Below are positions 39,320 to 47,667 of a stretch of DNA of 64,000 nt, in pieces. This stretch comes from Helicobacter cetorum MIT 99-5656 (GTDB lineage Bacteria; Campylobacterota; Campylobacteria; Campylobacterales; Helicobacteraceae), in NCBI RefSeq assembly GCF_000259275.1, contig NC_017735.1, forward strand, positions 62,001 to 126,000, written 5' to 3'. The first letter of the stretch is position 1. Each line of letters opens with the position of its first letter. The notes under the pieces were generated by a model. The model was not told the DNA's origin. It saw only the letters and a program-made list of their open reading frames with translations, and made no database searches. The translations under genes and the position numbers were made by a program.

Positions 39320-40134
39320 AAAGAGTTATTGAAATTGTTGCCGGTGAAAATAGCGATGAATCCAATAAAAATGATGAGAGTTTGTTGTCTTGTTTTGATT
39401 TCTTGAGTGAATTCCATAAAACCGATTTCGGTCTGTTTAGTCTGTATTTTACGACATTCCTTAATGATGAAAGTGCTGGACATAACAAGGGAACTGATTT
39501 CTATGATGGTCTTATGGAAAAATTTGAGAGATTATCACAAAAAGATGCTTTTTCCCCATACAAAGAGCTTTTGGAAGATATGCACAATATTTGTCTTGTT
39601 GAAAGGTCTCGCATGGATATTCTATATCAACATGAACAATCAATACAAAGATTGCAAAGTGATTTAGAGACTAGTGCCACAAAAGTTGCAGACCTTAATA
39701 ATAAAATCAAAAAAACTAAGGATAGATTGGGTAATGTAAAAAGGGATTTTGTTGCTATTTTGGGAATCTTTGCCGCTATTTTTATGGCATTTGACAGCGG
39801 ACTTAAAATTAATTTGGCCGTATTTGATAAAAAAGGCCTAGATGATTTAATCGCCCTATGCTTATTCATGTTCGCATCGTTTTTTACCCTTATCTTGTTG
39901 CACTCTCTCTATCGTTTTGTCAAAAATATTGCAAACAACAATCAAGATGCCAATAAAACCGACTCATGGGAATATGGGATTTCCATTTTCCTACTTTTCC
40001 TCTTAGCTTTTGTTATTGTTTATAAGAGCTTTAATGCAAATAGTAGTAGTTCTCAGGCTAACCATCAAATCCCTTGTTGTGATACGACTGCACCATGTTT
40101 AAATTATCTAGCAAAAGTTTGCAACAACCATTAA
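39292..40134 (+). CDS. Coiled-coil membrane protein, candidate toxin/effector paired with the DUF4065 protein
   Basis: 280 residues, not recognised as a named family. An acidic soluble N-terminal part (1-110) is followed by a coiled coil (about 112-150, with regular hydrophobic spacing), a first hydrophobic segment FVAILGIFAAIFMAF (about 151-167), a second ALCLFMFASFFTLILLHSLY (about 186-207), and a third ISIFLLFLLAFVIVYKSF (about 226-245). A short Cys-containing tail ends it. The layout (cytoplasmic sensor, coiled coil, three helices) resembles membrane effectors of defence or toxin-antitoxin systems. The start overlaps the DUF4065 gene by 28 bases. Its stop shares 4 bases with the convergent thiN stop. 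Confidence 0.7.
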   Translation: MRQDLKEKIKRVIEIVAGENSDESNKNDESLLSCFDFLSEFHKTDFGLFSLYFTTFLNDESAGHNKGTDFYDGLMEKFERLSQKDAFSPYKELLEDMHNICLVERSRMDILYQHEQSIQRLQSDLETSATKVADLNNKIKKTKDRLGNVKRDFVAILGIFAAIFMAFDSGLKINLAVFDKKGLDDLIALCLFMFASFFTLILLHSLYRFVKNIANNNQDANKTDSWEYGISIFLLFLLAFVIVYKSFNANSSSSQANHQIPCCDTTAPCLNYLAKVCNNH

Positions 40135-40742
40135 AACTTTTGATACACAAGCACCACGCTTTTAGGCGTAGAATATAAGCTAAAAAAATTGTGCGTAGCT
40201 TCATTAAGCGTTCCACAAAATAGCGTGTTTAAACGCAAATCTTTTAAAGGGTATTTGAGATTTTTAGAAGTGAATTTACTCTCAAAATCCAAGCTAAAAA
40301 GTGAAATTTGCTCTCCCTTAAAACTAGGCAAAATAAAAGGGGTTTCTAGCACCCTAAAAATACCATAATCACTAATCGCTTGGAGTTTCTTGCAAAATTT
40401 AAAATACTCAAACAATAAAAAAATGTTCGCTAGGGCGTGGTCTTCTCGCTTACCATTCAATCCTAAAAAAATAAAATCATTATAGCCCCATTTATGCGCG
40501 TAAAAAAAGGCTTTGGATAAATCGTTGCTATTTTGCTCATTCACGCATATGGGGTTATACAAGGCCTTCAAACGAGAATCAATGCTATCCAAATCGCCTA
40601 TGACTACACTTGGTTCAATTTTTAACTCATGCAAGGGTGCAACAGCCCCATCGCATGCAATTAAAAAAGGGGCGTTTTTTAAAATTTCTAAGCATTTTTT
40701 TGACTTAGGAAACTCCCCATTAGCCAAAATCACTGCTTGCAT
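40131..40742 (-). CDS. thiN: Thiamine pyrophosphokinase
   Basis: 203 residues. The signature ACDGAVAPLHELKIEPSVVIGDLDSID holds the acidic residues that bind magnesium and pyrophosphate. LGLNGKREDHALANI follows. It turns thiamine into TPP. The start overlaps the upstream transporter gene by 13 bases. With the transporter and TenA it forms a thiamine salvage set equivalent to HP1291-HP1290-HP1287, but in inverted order relative to algC. Confidence 0.9.
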   Translation of the reverse strand: MQAVILANGEFPKSKKCLEILKNAPFLIACDGAVAPLHELKIEPSVVIGDLDSIDSRLKALYNPICVNEQNSNDLSKAFFYAHKWGYNDFIFLGLNGKREDHALANIFLLFEYFKFCKKLQAISDYGIFRVLETPFILPSFKGEQISLFSLDFESKFTSKNLKYPLKDLRLNTLFCGTLNEATHNFFSLYSTPKSVVLVYQKF

Positions 40743-41392
40743 GACTTATTCCAGCGCTTAAAATAATACATGCCAATAAAAAGAAACAAAATCGTTGTGA
40801 GTAGTTGCGTTAGGGTTTCTGTAGAGATTTGAAAGATACAAAACCACACAATAATAGACACTACATTACCCAAAGTCAATAGCACATAACTCTCCATATA
40901 ACGCAAAACCTGTAAAATAAAAGCAATAATAAATACCACAAAATTAAAACTCTCTGCCAGCAAAAAATTCGTTTTAATCTGTTTGAAAAACAAAGCGCTC
41001 AAACAAGTTAAAACCCCTATGCCTAAAATCAGCGCAAAGCGTAAATCCCACGAAAGTTTTTTAGCCTTGATAGTGCCGTTATTTTGCTCTGTTTTTTTCC
41101 ATGAAAATAACCCATAAATCGCCACAGGCATATACAAAAAAAGGCATAAAATCACTTCGGCTTTTAACCCCCATTGATAAGTGATGTAAGCATAACTCAA
41201 ATTATAAATAAAACTAAATACAAAGCAAATTGTTTGTCTCTCTCCAGCAAAAAACGCATACAAAATCCCACTAAGCCCTGCGACTAGATTGATAAACGAA
41301 CCTTTAACAAGAATATGAGCGGCAATTAAAAACATGCAAGCAAGAGTGAGCGTAGCATAAAATCGTTTGGATAATTGAGTGGTTATTAGCAT
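40730..41392 (-). CDS. pnuC: PnuC-family vitamin transporter, probably for thiamine (PnuT)
   Basis: 220 residues with about seven hydrophobic helices and the family motif YQWGLKAEVILCLFLYMPVAIYGLFSWKK. PnuC proteins carry nicotinamide riboside, but members encoded with thiamine genes carry thiamine (PnuT). The 13-base overlap with thiN, which phosphorylates and traps the vitamin, and the tenA gene upstream favour thiamine. The substrate is inferred from context. Confidence 0.88.
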   Translation of the reverse strand: MLITTQLSKRFYATLTLACMFLIAAHILVKGSFINLVAGLSGILYAFFAGERQTICFVFSFIYNLSYAYITYQWGLKAEVILCLFLYMPVAIYGLFSWKKTEQNNGTIKAKKLSWDLRFALILGIGVLTCLSALFFKQIKTNFLLAESFNFVVFIIAFILQVLRYMESYVLLTLGNVVSIIVWFCIFQISTETLTQLLTTILFLFIGMYYFKRWNKSCKQ

Positions 41393-41492
41393 GTTATTCC
41401 TTACGCAAGAATTACCTTGACAAGTTCTATGGGTTTAATCTCAGCTTTTTAAAGCACCCCTTAAAATGGCATCAATTATAGCACAAGTCCAA

Positions 41493-42149
41493 CTAGCTCT
41501 TTTGATACGCCATATCCCAAAACTTGTATTCATATTCGCTTGTAGTGATAAAAATGTCCTTTAATTTTTCAATTTCTTGTTTTGAAGAAGTGCGAGTGAG
41601 AGAATCAAGCAAAGTAATATTCCAAGTTACACATGCTTGAAATTCTTTTGAAGAATAGCCCTTAATCCAATGCCCATAAAAGGCATGTTCTAAAGCGTTT
41701 GGAATTTGACTCAAATTTTGTGCAATCACTAGGTAGCTCCAAGCACAAGCTAGAACAGCCACCGTAACTTCTTTAATAGACCCCTTAAGCCCTTCAGCGA
41801 GCATGTAGCTTGTATAAGATTTATTAGCTAGAGTGGGGCGTGCATTTTGCAATTCTGTTTGAGTGATTTGAAGTTTTTTAACATAATGGTTGTGGATACT
41901 CATTTCGTTATTCAAAATATCTTGTATAGCGTTAGAAAACTCTCTCATTGTTGCTTCATCATAAGCTTTGACTACGCCTAGAGCAAACACCCTAGCGTAT
42001 TCTAAAAGATACAAATAATCCTGAATGATATAAAAACGAAATTTATCCGTTTCTAAAGTCCCATGCCCAATGCCCTGAACAAACGGATGAGAAATACAAT
42101 TTTCCCAAATAGATTGCACACTTTTATACAGATATTGTGAAACTTGCAT
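41493..42149 (-). CDS. tenA: Thiaminase II / TenA
   Basis: 218 residues from ATG 42149; a GGGAG lies upstream and the family starts at MQVSQYLYKSVQSIWE. The TenA four-helix fold shows HPFVQGIGHGTLETDKFRFYIIQDYLYLLEYARVFALG and the catalytic cysteine in VAVLACAWSYLVIAQNL (about residue 130). TenA hydrolyses aminopyrimidine products for thiamine salvage. It lies 100 bases upstream of the transporter on the same strand. No TPP riboswitch was recognised upstream. Confidence 0.93.
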   Translation of the reverse strand: MQVSQYLYKSVQSIWENCISHPFVQGIGHGTLETDKFRFYIIQDYLYLLEYARVFALGVVKAYDEATMREFSNAIQDILNNEMSIHNHYVKKLQITQTELQNARPTLANKSYTSYMLAEGLKGSIKEVTVAVLACAWSYLVIAQNLSQIPNALEHAFYGHWIKGYSSKEFQACVTWNITLLDSLTRTSSKQEIEKLKDIFITTSEYEYKFWDMAYQKS

Positions 42150-42342
42150 CAATAACACACTCCCAAATTCAATTTAATACGCATACCAGCACAAAGGCTC
42201 GTAATATAGCATAAAGACTTGTTTTTTCTAAAAGATTCGTGGTTAATCCCTTAAAAAACTTTTCTTAACCACCTATTAAAATACTGCCCCAAAATTGAAC
42301 GCTATTTAGGCTAAGTCCACTACCCCCTCCATTAAACTCAAA

Positions 42343-42816
42343 TCACCACCCCCATTTAACACAAAGCTTAAGAATGCCTTGAAAGCCAAGAATAGTCAAC
42401 GCCTCCACAAGCGCATTGCTAGGATACCCAAAATACGCCGAAATTTCATGCATGGCGATGATAAATAGCATCATTAAGAGCATGAAATAAAAGTCTCTTA
42501 GCCTTGAGTTTGACAAAACATCATAAAATGCACCAAAAAATTTGGCTTTAAAAATAGCTTTAATAAAACGGGGTTGTTCTTGCCAAGATTTAATAGTGAG
42601 GTAACCCCATGACCTACCTTGCGGGTTGAATAAAAGATTAGCCAATAAAACCGCTACTAAGGCTGCCGGCCATATATACAGGCTACCTTTAGGGTCAAAA
42701 AGTGGGTTAATATGATTACGACTCAAGAGTCCACCTGTTATAGACATGCATAACCCACAAGCTAGACCAATCGCTCTTGTGTATTCAGAATTGCTCAAAC
42801 GCTCTTTTGTATCCAT
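42343..42816 (-). CDS. Small integral membrane protein, unrecognised
   Basis: 157 residues with about four hydrophobic segments (about 13-31, 49-65, 107-122, 132-150). A Phe/Lys-rich cytoplasmic loop (QEQPRFIKAIFKAKFFGAF) is in the middle. No catalytic motif. Its place between tenA and the acid phosphatase corresponds to HP1286 in H. pylori, so it is probably a conserved gene. It is divergent from the phosphatase gene, sharing a 250-base AT-rich upstream region. Function unknown. Confidence 0.7.
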   Translation of the reverse strand: MDTKERLSNSEYTRAIGLACGLCMSITGGLLSRNHINPLFDPKGSLYIWPAALVAVLLANLLFNPQGRSWGYLTIKSWQEQPRFIKAIFKAKFFGAFYDVLSNSRLRDFYFMLLMMLFIIAMHEISAYFGYPSNALVEALTILGFQGILKLCVKWGW

Positions 42817-43032
42817 GCGATTCCTTTCCCCCCTCCATATGAGAGTATTTATATCAAAATAGATTTAACTATCATTATTATTGACTAGCAATTTGTAACA
42901 TAAATGTTAAATAACCCCATTAAATGTTTTATTTCTACACAAATTGTAAAATTAAAGTAAATCACTATAGAAAAAATAGCTTTAACAAAAACTATCTGCT
43001 TCAATAAATGTCATTTCTAAGTCTTCTTAAGC

Positions 43033-43038
43033 TATAAT
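43033..43038 (+). promoter_or_regulatory. -10 element of the acid phosphatase gene
   Basis: An exact TATAAT in GCTATAATATG, 30 bases before the ATG at 43068, gives a leader of about 22 bases. Confidence 0.6.
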
Positions 43039-43067
43039 ATGAAAAAACTCAATATTTAGGTGTTTTA

Positions 43068-43805
43068 ATGATAGGAAATACAATCAAATTAGGTTTGGTA
43101 GGATTAAGTTTAATGAGTGTGTTAAATGCCAAAGAATGCGTTTCGCCGTTAGTAAGAAGCACTAAGTATCACCAACAAAGTGCCGAGATTAAAGCTTTAC
43201 GGCTACAGACTTACAAAATGGCGAAAATGGCGTTAGACAATAATCTTAAGTTTGTAAAAAATAAAAAGCCAGCCATTATCTTAGATTTAGATGAAACGGT
43301 GCTTGATACTTCTGATTACGCCGGCTATCTTGCTAAAAATTGTCTGGAATACACTGAAAAGACTTGGGATGATTATGAAAAACAAGGGACTTCTAAGCTT
43401 GTGGCTGGAGCCTTAGAATTTTTAGAATACGCTCATTACAAGGGGGTGATGATTTTTTATATTTCTAATCGCACCCACAAAAATAAGGCGTTTGTATTGA
43501 AAATGTTAAAAAGCTTGAAACTTCCGCAAGTGAGTGAAAAATCCGTTTTATTAAAAGAAAAGGATAAACCAAAGGCAATAAGGCGTGCTATGGTTGCTAA
43601 AGATTATGAAATTATTCTCCAAGTCGGCGATACTTTGCATGATTTTGATGTCATTTTTGCCCAAGATAAAAAGAACACTAAAGAGCAACAAAACAAAGTG
43701 CTAAAAAACGCTCAAAAATTTGGCACAGAATGGATTATTTTACCTAACTCTTTGTATGGCACATGGGAAGATGAACCTTTAAAAGCATGGCAAAATAAAA
43801 AATAA
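43068..43805 (+). CDS. HAD-superfamily class C acid phosphatase, secreted
   Basis: 245 residues. A signal peptide (MIGNTIKLGLVGLSLMSVLNA) precedes the class B/C phosphatase core. ILDLDETVLDTSDYAGYL holds the nucleophile and acid aspartates (D73 and D75). ISNRTHKNKAFVLK is motif II. VGDTLHDFD carries the C-terminal metal ligands. It removes phosphate from nucleotides or other esters in the periplasm, related to lipoprotein e(P4); no lipobox is present here. Corresponds to HP1285. A decayed copy of its last 95 bases lies at 44954-45060. Confidence 0.9.
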   Translation: MIGNTIKLGLVGLSLMSVLNAKECVSPLVRSTKYHQQSAEIKALRLQTYKMAKMALDNNLKFVKNKKPAIILDLDETVLDTSDYAGYLAKNCLEYTEKTWDDYEKQGTSKLVAGALEFLEYAHYKGVMIFYISNRTHKNKAFVLKMLKSLKLPQVSEKSVLLKEKDKPKAIRRAMVAKDYEIILQVGDTLHDFDVIFAQDKKNTKEQQNKVLKNAQKFGTEWIILPNSLYGTWEDEPLKAWQNKK

Positions 43806-43876
43806 AGCTTTTATCAATAGCATAAGCAAAGACAATTTTTGCTAACATGACAAAAATTGTTTCTTAAGGCAAAGCA

Positions 43877-44935
43877 ATGGGTTTTATAGGGTTTGAAGAC
43901 CTAAAATGTAAAGACAAAGAAAACTCTAAAAAAATTTTTGTGGTTCGCAACGATAAATTAGGCGATTTTATTTTAGCTATTCCATCTTTACTTGCCTTAA
44001 AACATGCTTTTTTAAAAAAAGGCATAGAAGTGTATTTGGGAGTGGTTGTGCCTAGCTACACCGCCCCTATAGCCTTGGAATTACCTTTTATTGATGAAGT
44101 CATCATAGAAGACAATCATTTGAGTGTCAATCTAAAGGATAAGTCCATTGACGCTCTTATCTTTTTATTTTCTAATTTCAAAAACGCTAAACTTGCCTTT
44201 AGTTTGAGAAAGCATGTCCGCTATATCCTAGCTCCTAAGACAAAAGCCTATTTTTGGCTTTATAAAAAAAGTGTGCGTCAAAGCCGTTCCTTATGTCTGA
44301 AAACAGAATACGAATACAATTTGGATTTAATCAATGTTTTTTGTAAAGATTACAACCTTCCTAACGCTCAAATGCCAGAAATTACATACAAACTTAAAGA
44401 CAGAATAAAAGAGCGTTCAATCCTTGCTTCAAAACTTAACATCAATCCTAATTCTTTACTCATTGGCGTGCATATTCATAGTGGGGGCAGTTCGCCCGTA
44501 TTGCCAGCATCGCACTTTATCAAGCTGATTAAAATTTTACATGCAAAACTAGATGGTGAAATCATTCTCACCTGTGGGCCAGGCGAGAGAGACGCCACAG
44601 AATTACTTCTTAAAGAAGTGCCTTTTGCAAAGCTTTATGACACTAGCCATAGCCTAGTGGATTTAGCCAAATTGTGTGCGAATTTAGAGATTTATATAGG
44701 AAACGCTTCAGGTCCTTTGCATGTGAATGCTTTATTTGACAATCTGTCTATTGGATTTTATCCTAACGAGCTAACTGCTTCCATTGCTAGATGGAGGCCT
44801 TTCAACAAACACTTTTTGGGCATCACTCCGCCTGATAACTCAGATGATATGAGTTTGATTGACATAGAAAAAGAAAGTGGAAAAATCATAGAATTTATCA
44901 CACAAAATCTTTCTAATCACACACAAGAAAGATAG
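43877..44935 (+). CDS. Glycosyltransferase family 9, heptosyltransferase-like
   Basis: 352 residues. The N-terminal KKIFVVRNDKLGDFILAIPSLLALK is the acceptor-binding start of ADP-heptose:LPS heptosyltransferases. The C-terminal half has the donor site LLIGVHIHSGGSSPVLPASHF and the signature YIGNASGPLHVNALFD. It should add heptose to LPS core or O-antigen in the cytoplasm. It lies 71 bases after the phosphatase gene and corresponds in position to HP1284. The exact acceptor cannot be told from sequence. Confidence 0.88.
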   Translation: MGFIGFEDLKCKDKENSKKIFVVRNDKLGDFILAIPSLLALKHAFLKKGIEVYLGVVVPSYTAPIALELPFIDEVIIEDNHLSVNLKDKSIDALIFLFSNFKNAKLAFSLRKHVRYILAPKTKAYFWLYKKSVRQSRSLCLKTEYEYNLDLINVFCKDYNLPNAQMPEITYKLKDRIKERSILASKLNINPNSLLIGVHIHSGGSSPVLPASHFIKLIKILHAKLDGEIILTCGPGERDATELLLKEVPFAKLYDTSHSLVDLAKLCANLEIYIGNASGPLHVNALFDNLSIGFYPNELTASIARWRPFNKHFLGITPPDNSDDMSLIDIEKESGKIIEFITQNLSNHTQER

Positions 44936-44953
44936 CTACAACAAACAAAAACA

Positions 44954-45060
44954 CTCAAAAATTTTTGCACTAAATGGGTTATTTTACCTAAGTCTTTGTA
45001 TGGCACATGGGATAATGAGCCTTGAGCTTTTAAAAGCATGGAAAAATAAAAAATAAGCTT
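44954..45060 (+). pseudogene. Decayed duplicate of the 3' end of the acid phosphatase gene
   Basis: This stretch repeats 43711-43810 with substitutions and small insertions. Shared blocks include TTATTTTACCTAA, TCTTTGTATGGCACATGGGA, TTTAAAAGCATGG and AAAATAAAAAATAA. The reading frame is broken by TGA after GATAATGAGCCT. Two such copies flank the heptosyltransferase gene as imperfect direct repeats, which points to a past tandem duplication or an insertion by recombination. Confidence 0.8.
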
Positions 45061-45127
45061 TAATAAGGCAATTTCAAAAACTTAAATTTGTTAAAAAGAA
45101 GAAGTTGCTTTGCAAATGAAATAAATT

Positions 45128-45150
45128 TTTAAGCGCATTTTGTGCTTAAA
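45128..45150 (+). promoter_or_regulatory. Inverted repeat in the R-M promoter
   Basis: TTTAAGC and GCTTAAA pair across 9 bases, and the arms extend with one mismatch. The repeat lies 6 bases upstream of the TATAAT at 45156 and could be an operator or the end of an upstream transcript. Confidence 0.35.
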
Positions 45151-45155
45151 AACCC

Positions 45156-45161
45156 TATAAT
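45156..45161 (+). promoter_or_regulatory. -10 element of the restriction-modification unit
   Basis: An exact TATAAT lies 30 bases before the ATG at 45191. Confidence 0.5.
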
Positions 45162-45190
45162 ATTTTTGATACCAAATACACTAGGACTAC

Positions 45191-46291
45191 ATGCCCTACA
45201 GATTAGAAAAAGACTTCCAAGACTTAATTGCTAACAACAGCAATATTCAAAAAGATATTTGTTCTATTTTAGAAGTGGAATATAAAGATTTTAAACTTTT
45301 AAAAGAGAACACCTATATCAATGGCATTACGGCAGATTTCACTCTTTTTGAAAAAAATAAAGTTAAAGCCATTATAGAGTGTAAGGGCGGGGCTATCAAT
45401 GTAACAGATTATGTGAGAGGTATTGGCCAAATTTTTCAATACGAATACTTTTTTGAAAATACTTTAAGCCTTAAAAATTATCAATTTAGTGAGAATTTTA
45501 GTAGTGTTTTGATTTTTCCTGAGAGTGTTCTAAAAAACAATGATTTTAATGTGGGGCTTTTTAAATATCCTAAGAGCAAGAAAATCTTAGAAATCAATTC
45601 GCATAGTTTAGCTGTTAGACACATTAGTGATAACGAATTACAGAAATTAAGAGAGACAAAACATAGGGATTTTAAGGTAATTTCGCCCTATTATGTGCGT
45701 GATATTAGATTTTTTGAAGTGTATTTTTTACTCCAAGTTTTAGCCATTTTCAAATTTAAAAATAAAATTGCACATCGCAAAAGTATAGAAGAAACTATTT
45801 TAAAAAGGTCTAATTCGCTTAATAATGGTAACTGGCGAAATGTTTTTATTACTTTATCCACACTAGGTTTAATTGATAACAAAAACTATCCTACAAGCAC
45901 AGGGTTAAACCTTATAAACATGGGCTATAGTGAATTTCTTGTGATGATTTTTGAGAGCTATATCAAACCTTACTACATTGAAATTTTTAAACTTGTAGAA
46001 AACAATACGCTTAATTTAAAAAATCATGAGATTGCAGAACGCATTAAAAAAAATTTTAACAACCATGAAGTTTTATTTTTAACCGAGTCAAATTCAAGGT
46101 ATATTTCATCATGGCTTAATATCGCAAAAGATGATTTTGCTTTCTTTAGCTTTGCTAAAAGAGATACGCAAAGAAAACTAATATTTAACCCTTTTATTAG
46201 CAATAAAGAAAGCTTTGTCAAACATATTGAAAAATATTCACTTTACAATCAATATAAAGAAAGATATAAGGAAATTTTAAATGGCATATAA
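45191..46291 (+). CDS. Putative type II restriction endonuclease, PD-(D/E)xK type
   Basis: 366 residues, intact. The N-terminal part shows a PD-(D/E)xK pattern: D49 in GITADFTLFE, then E63 and K65 in AIIECKGG, spaced as in restriction nucleases. The middle and C-terminal parts look helical and may include a winged-helix DNA-binding unit (residues about 195-300). It overlaps a C5-cytosine methyltransferase gene by 11 bases, the usual pairing of a type II system. The recognition site cannot be read from sequence. It lies between genes equivalent to HP1284 and trpE, a position open to strain-specific insertion. Confidence 0.72.
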   Translation: MPYRLEKDFQDLIANNSNIQKDICSILEVEYKDFKLLKENTYINGITADFTLFEKNKVKAIIECKGGAINVTDYVRGIGQIFQYEYFFENTLSLKNYQFSENFSSVLIFPESVLKNNDFNVGLFKYPKSKKILEINSHSLAVRHISDNELQKLRETKHRDFKVISPYYVRDIRFFEVYFLLQVLAIFKFKNKIAHRKSIEETILKRSNSLNNGNWRNVFITLSTLGLIDNKNYPTSTGLNLINMGYSEFLVMIFESYIKPYYIEIFKLVENNTLNLKNHEIAERIKKNFNNHEVLFLTESNSRYISSWLNIAKDDFAFFSFAKRDTQRKLIFNPFISNKESFVKHIEKYSLYNQYKERYKEILNGI

Positions 46292-47526
46292 TATTTGTGA
46301 ATTTTTTGTAGGGGCAGGTGGTTCGCATTTAGGCTTTATGCAACAAGGTTTTAAAACGCTCTATGTCAATGATATAGATGAAAATGCCTTAAAAACTTTA
46401 CTTTATAACAATAAAGAATTAAAAAATGCCATTGTAGATAAAACAAGCATTACAGAAATTGACCCTAAAAATTTACAAGCACAGATAAAACAAGAGATTG
46501 ATGTTATTTTTGCTGGCATTGTGTGTAAAAGTTTTTCGTTAGCTGGAGAGCGTTCGCCTAATGATAAACGAAATTATTTTTATCGCTATTATTTAGAAAT
46601 AGTCAAAACTCTAAGACCAAAAATCAGTATTATAGAAAATGTAAAAGGCATGCTAAATGCTAAAATTTTAACACAAGATACAGACCCTAAAATTTTACAA
46701 GAAGTAGATATTTTATACCAAGAGTTAGAAAATTATAAGGGCAAAAAAGACAGAATTAAGAAAAAAGAACGCCATAACTAAGGAATTTGAAAATTACGGC
46801 TTAACCTTACGCCAAAAAAAACATGCCTTACAAAAAAAACTCAATAATTTAATGCATGGCGTTGTAGATGATATTTTAAAAATTTATAAAAACTTAGGCT
46901 ATCGTGTAGAATTTAAAATTCTAAATAGTGCATGGTATGGAAGTGCGACAAAAAGAGAAAGATTGATTATCGTAGCCATAAGAGATGACTTGCCCTTTAA
47001 TTTTACATTCCCTAAGCCCACGCATTTAAGCGATGAAATCAACACCAAATTAGATTTTAAAGTTTTACCTACAAATTTTAAGAAACCTTTTTTAATTAGA
47101 GACGCTTTTAATTTGATTGACTATTCTAACTTAGATGATACAGACAATTTTCCCATGCAACACAATGAAAAGACCATTGAACGCTTTAAATTCATACAAG
47201 AAGGTAAAAATATAAAAGATTGTATAGAGAATCTACCCAAGCATTTACAAATTTCTCAATTTTATTCTAGGGGTAACACCATGCGTTTAAAAATGGACTC
47301 TCTTGCCCCAACCTTAGTCCCAGGGCATAGTAATTTTCCTATCCACCCAACAGAACACAGGAGTATTACCATTAGAGAAGCAGCCACCATTACAGGCTTT
47401 CCCACCCATTATAAATTTTTTGGCTCACACACCAAGCGTTGCGAACAAGTAGGCAACGCTGTGCCTATTGCCTTATCAAGTGCTATTGCTAAGGAAGTTA
47501 AAAGGTTTTTAGATAGTTTAAGATAA
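46281..47526 (+). pseudogene. C5-cytosine DNA methyltransferase, frameshifted into two ORFs
   Basis: The 5' ORF (46281-46781, 166 residues) carries motif I (FFVGAGGSHLGF), motif IV (AGIVCKSFSLAGER, catalytic C82) and motif VI (IIENVKGM). The 3' ORF (ATG at 46852, 224 residues) carries motif VIII (TKRERLIIVA), the target-recognition region and motifs IX-X (REAATITGF and QVGNAVPIALS). The frames join if one base is removed between 46741 and 46781, which holds two A6 tracts; the corrected protein has about 414 residues. The ATG at 46852 has no RBS. Motif IV has VCK where most enzymes have PCQ, as in some R-M methyltransferases. It is either a true mutation, a phase-variable A tract, or a split enzyme. 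Confidence 0.82.
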
Positions 47527-47627
47527 AAAAATTTGATAACTAATATCATTCTAACGATTTTAAAACATTAAATGATTTTATATAGAGACTTTAGCGTGCT
47601 ATTGATTTACCCTAATTCATCTATTTT

Positions 47628-47642
47628 CTTGTAAAATACAAG
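47628..47642 (+). promoter_or_regulatory. trp operon promoter overlapping a palindrome
   Basis: CTTGTA-AAA-TACAAG is a perfect 6-bp inverted repeat that contains a -10-like TAAAAT (47632-47637) with upstream TG. The trpE ATG is 26 bases past the repeat, so the leader is too short for a Trp-codon leader peptide and attenuator. Repressor-type control is inferred. Confidence 0.45.
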
Positions 47643-47667
47643 CTTAAATCTTAATTTAAAGTAGCCT

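Noticed and set aside
39407-39869. Overlapping ORFs on both strands inside the candidate toxin gene
   Set aside because: They are shadows of the 280-residue frame, which alone has an RBS and a coherent coiled coil and membrane segments.
41393-42342. TPP riboswitch upstream of tenA or the vitamin transporter
   Set aside because: The conserved CUGAGA and ACCUGA blocks of the THI element were not found near either gene.
47527-47667. trp attenuator or leader peptide
   Set aside because: No short ORF with Trp codons and no terminator/antiterminator pair was found.
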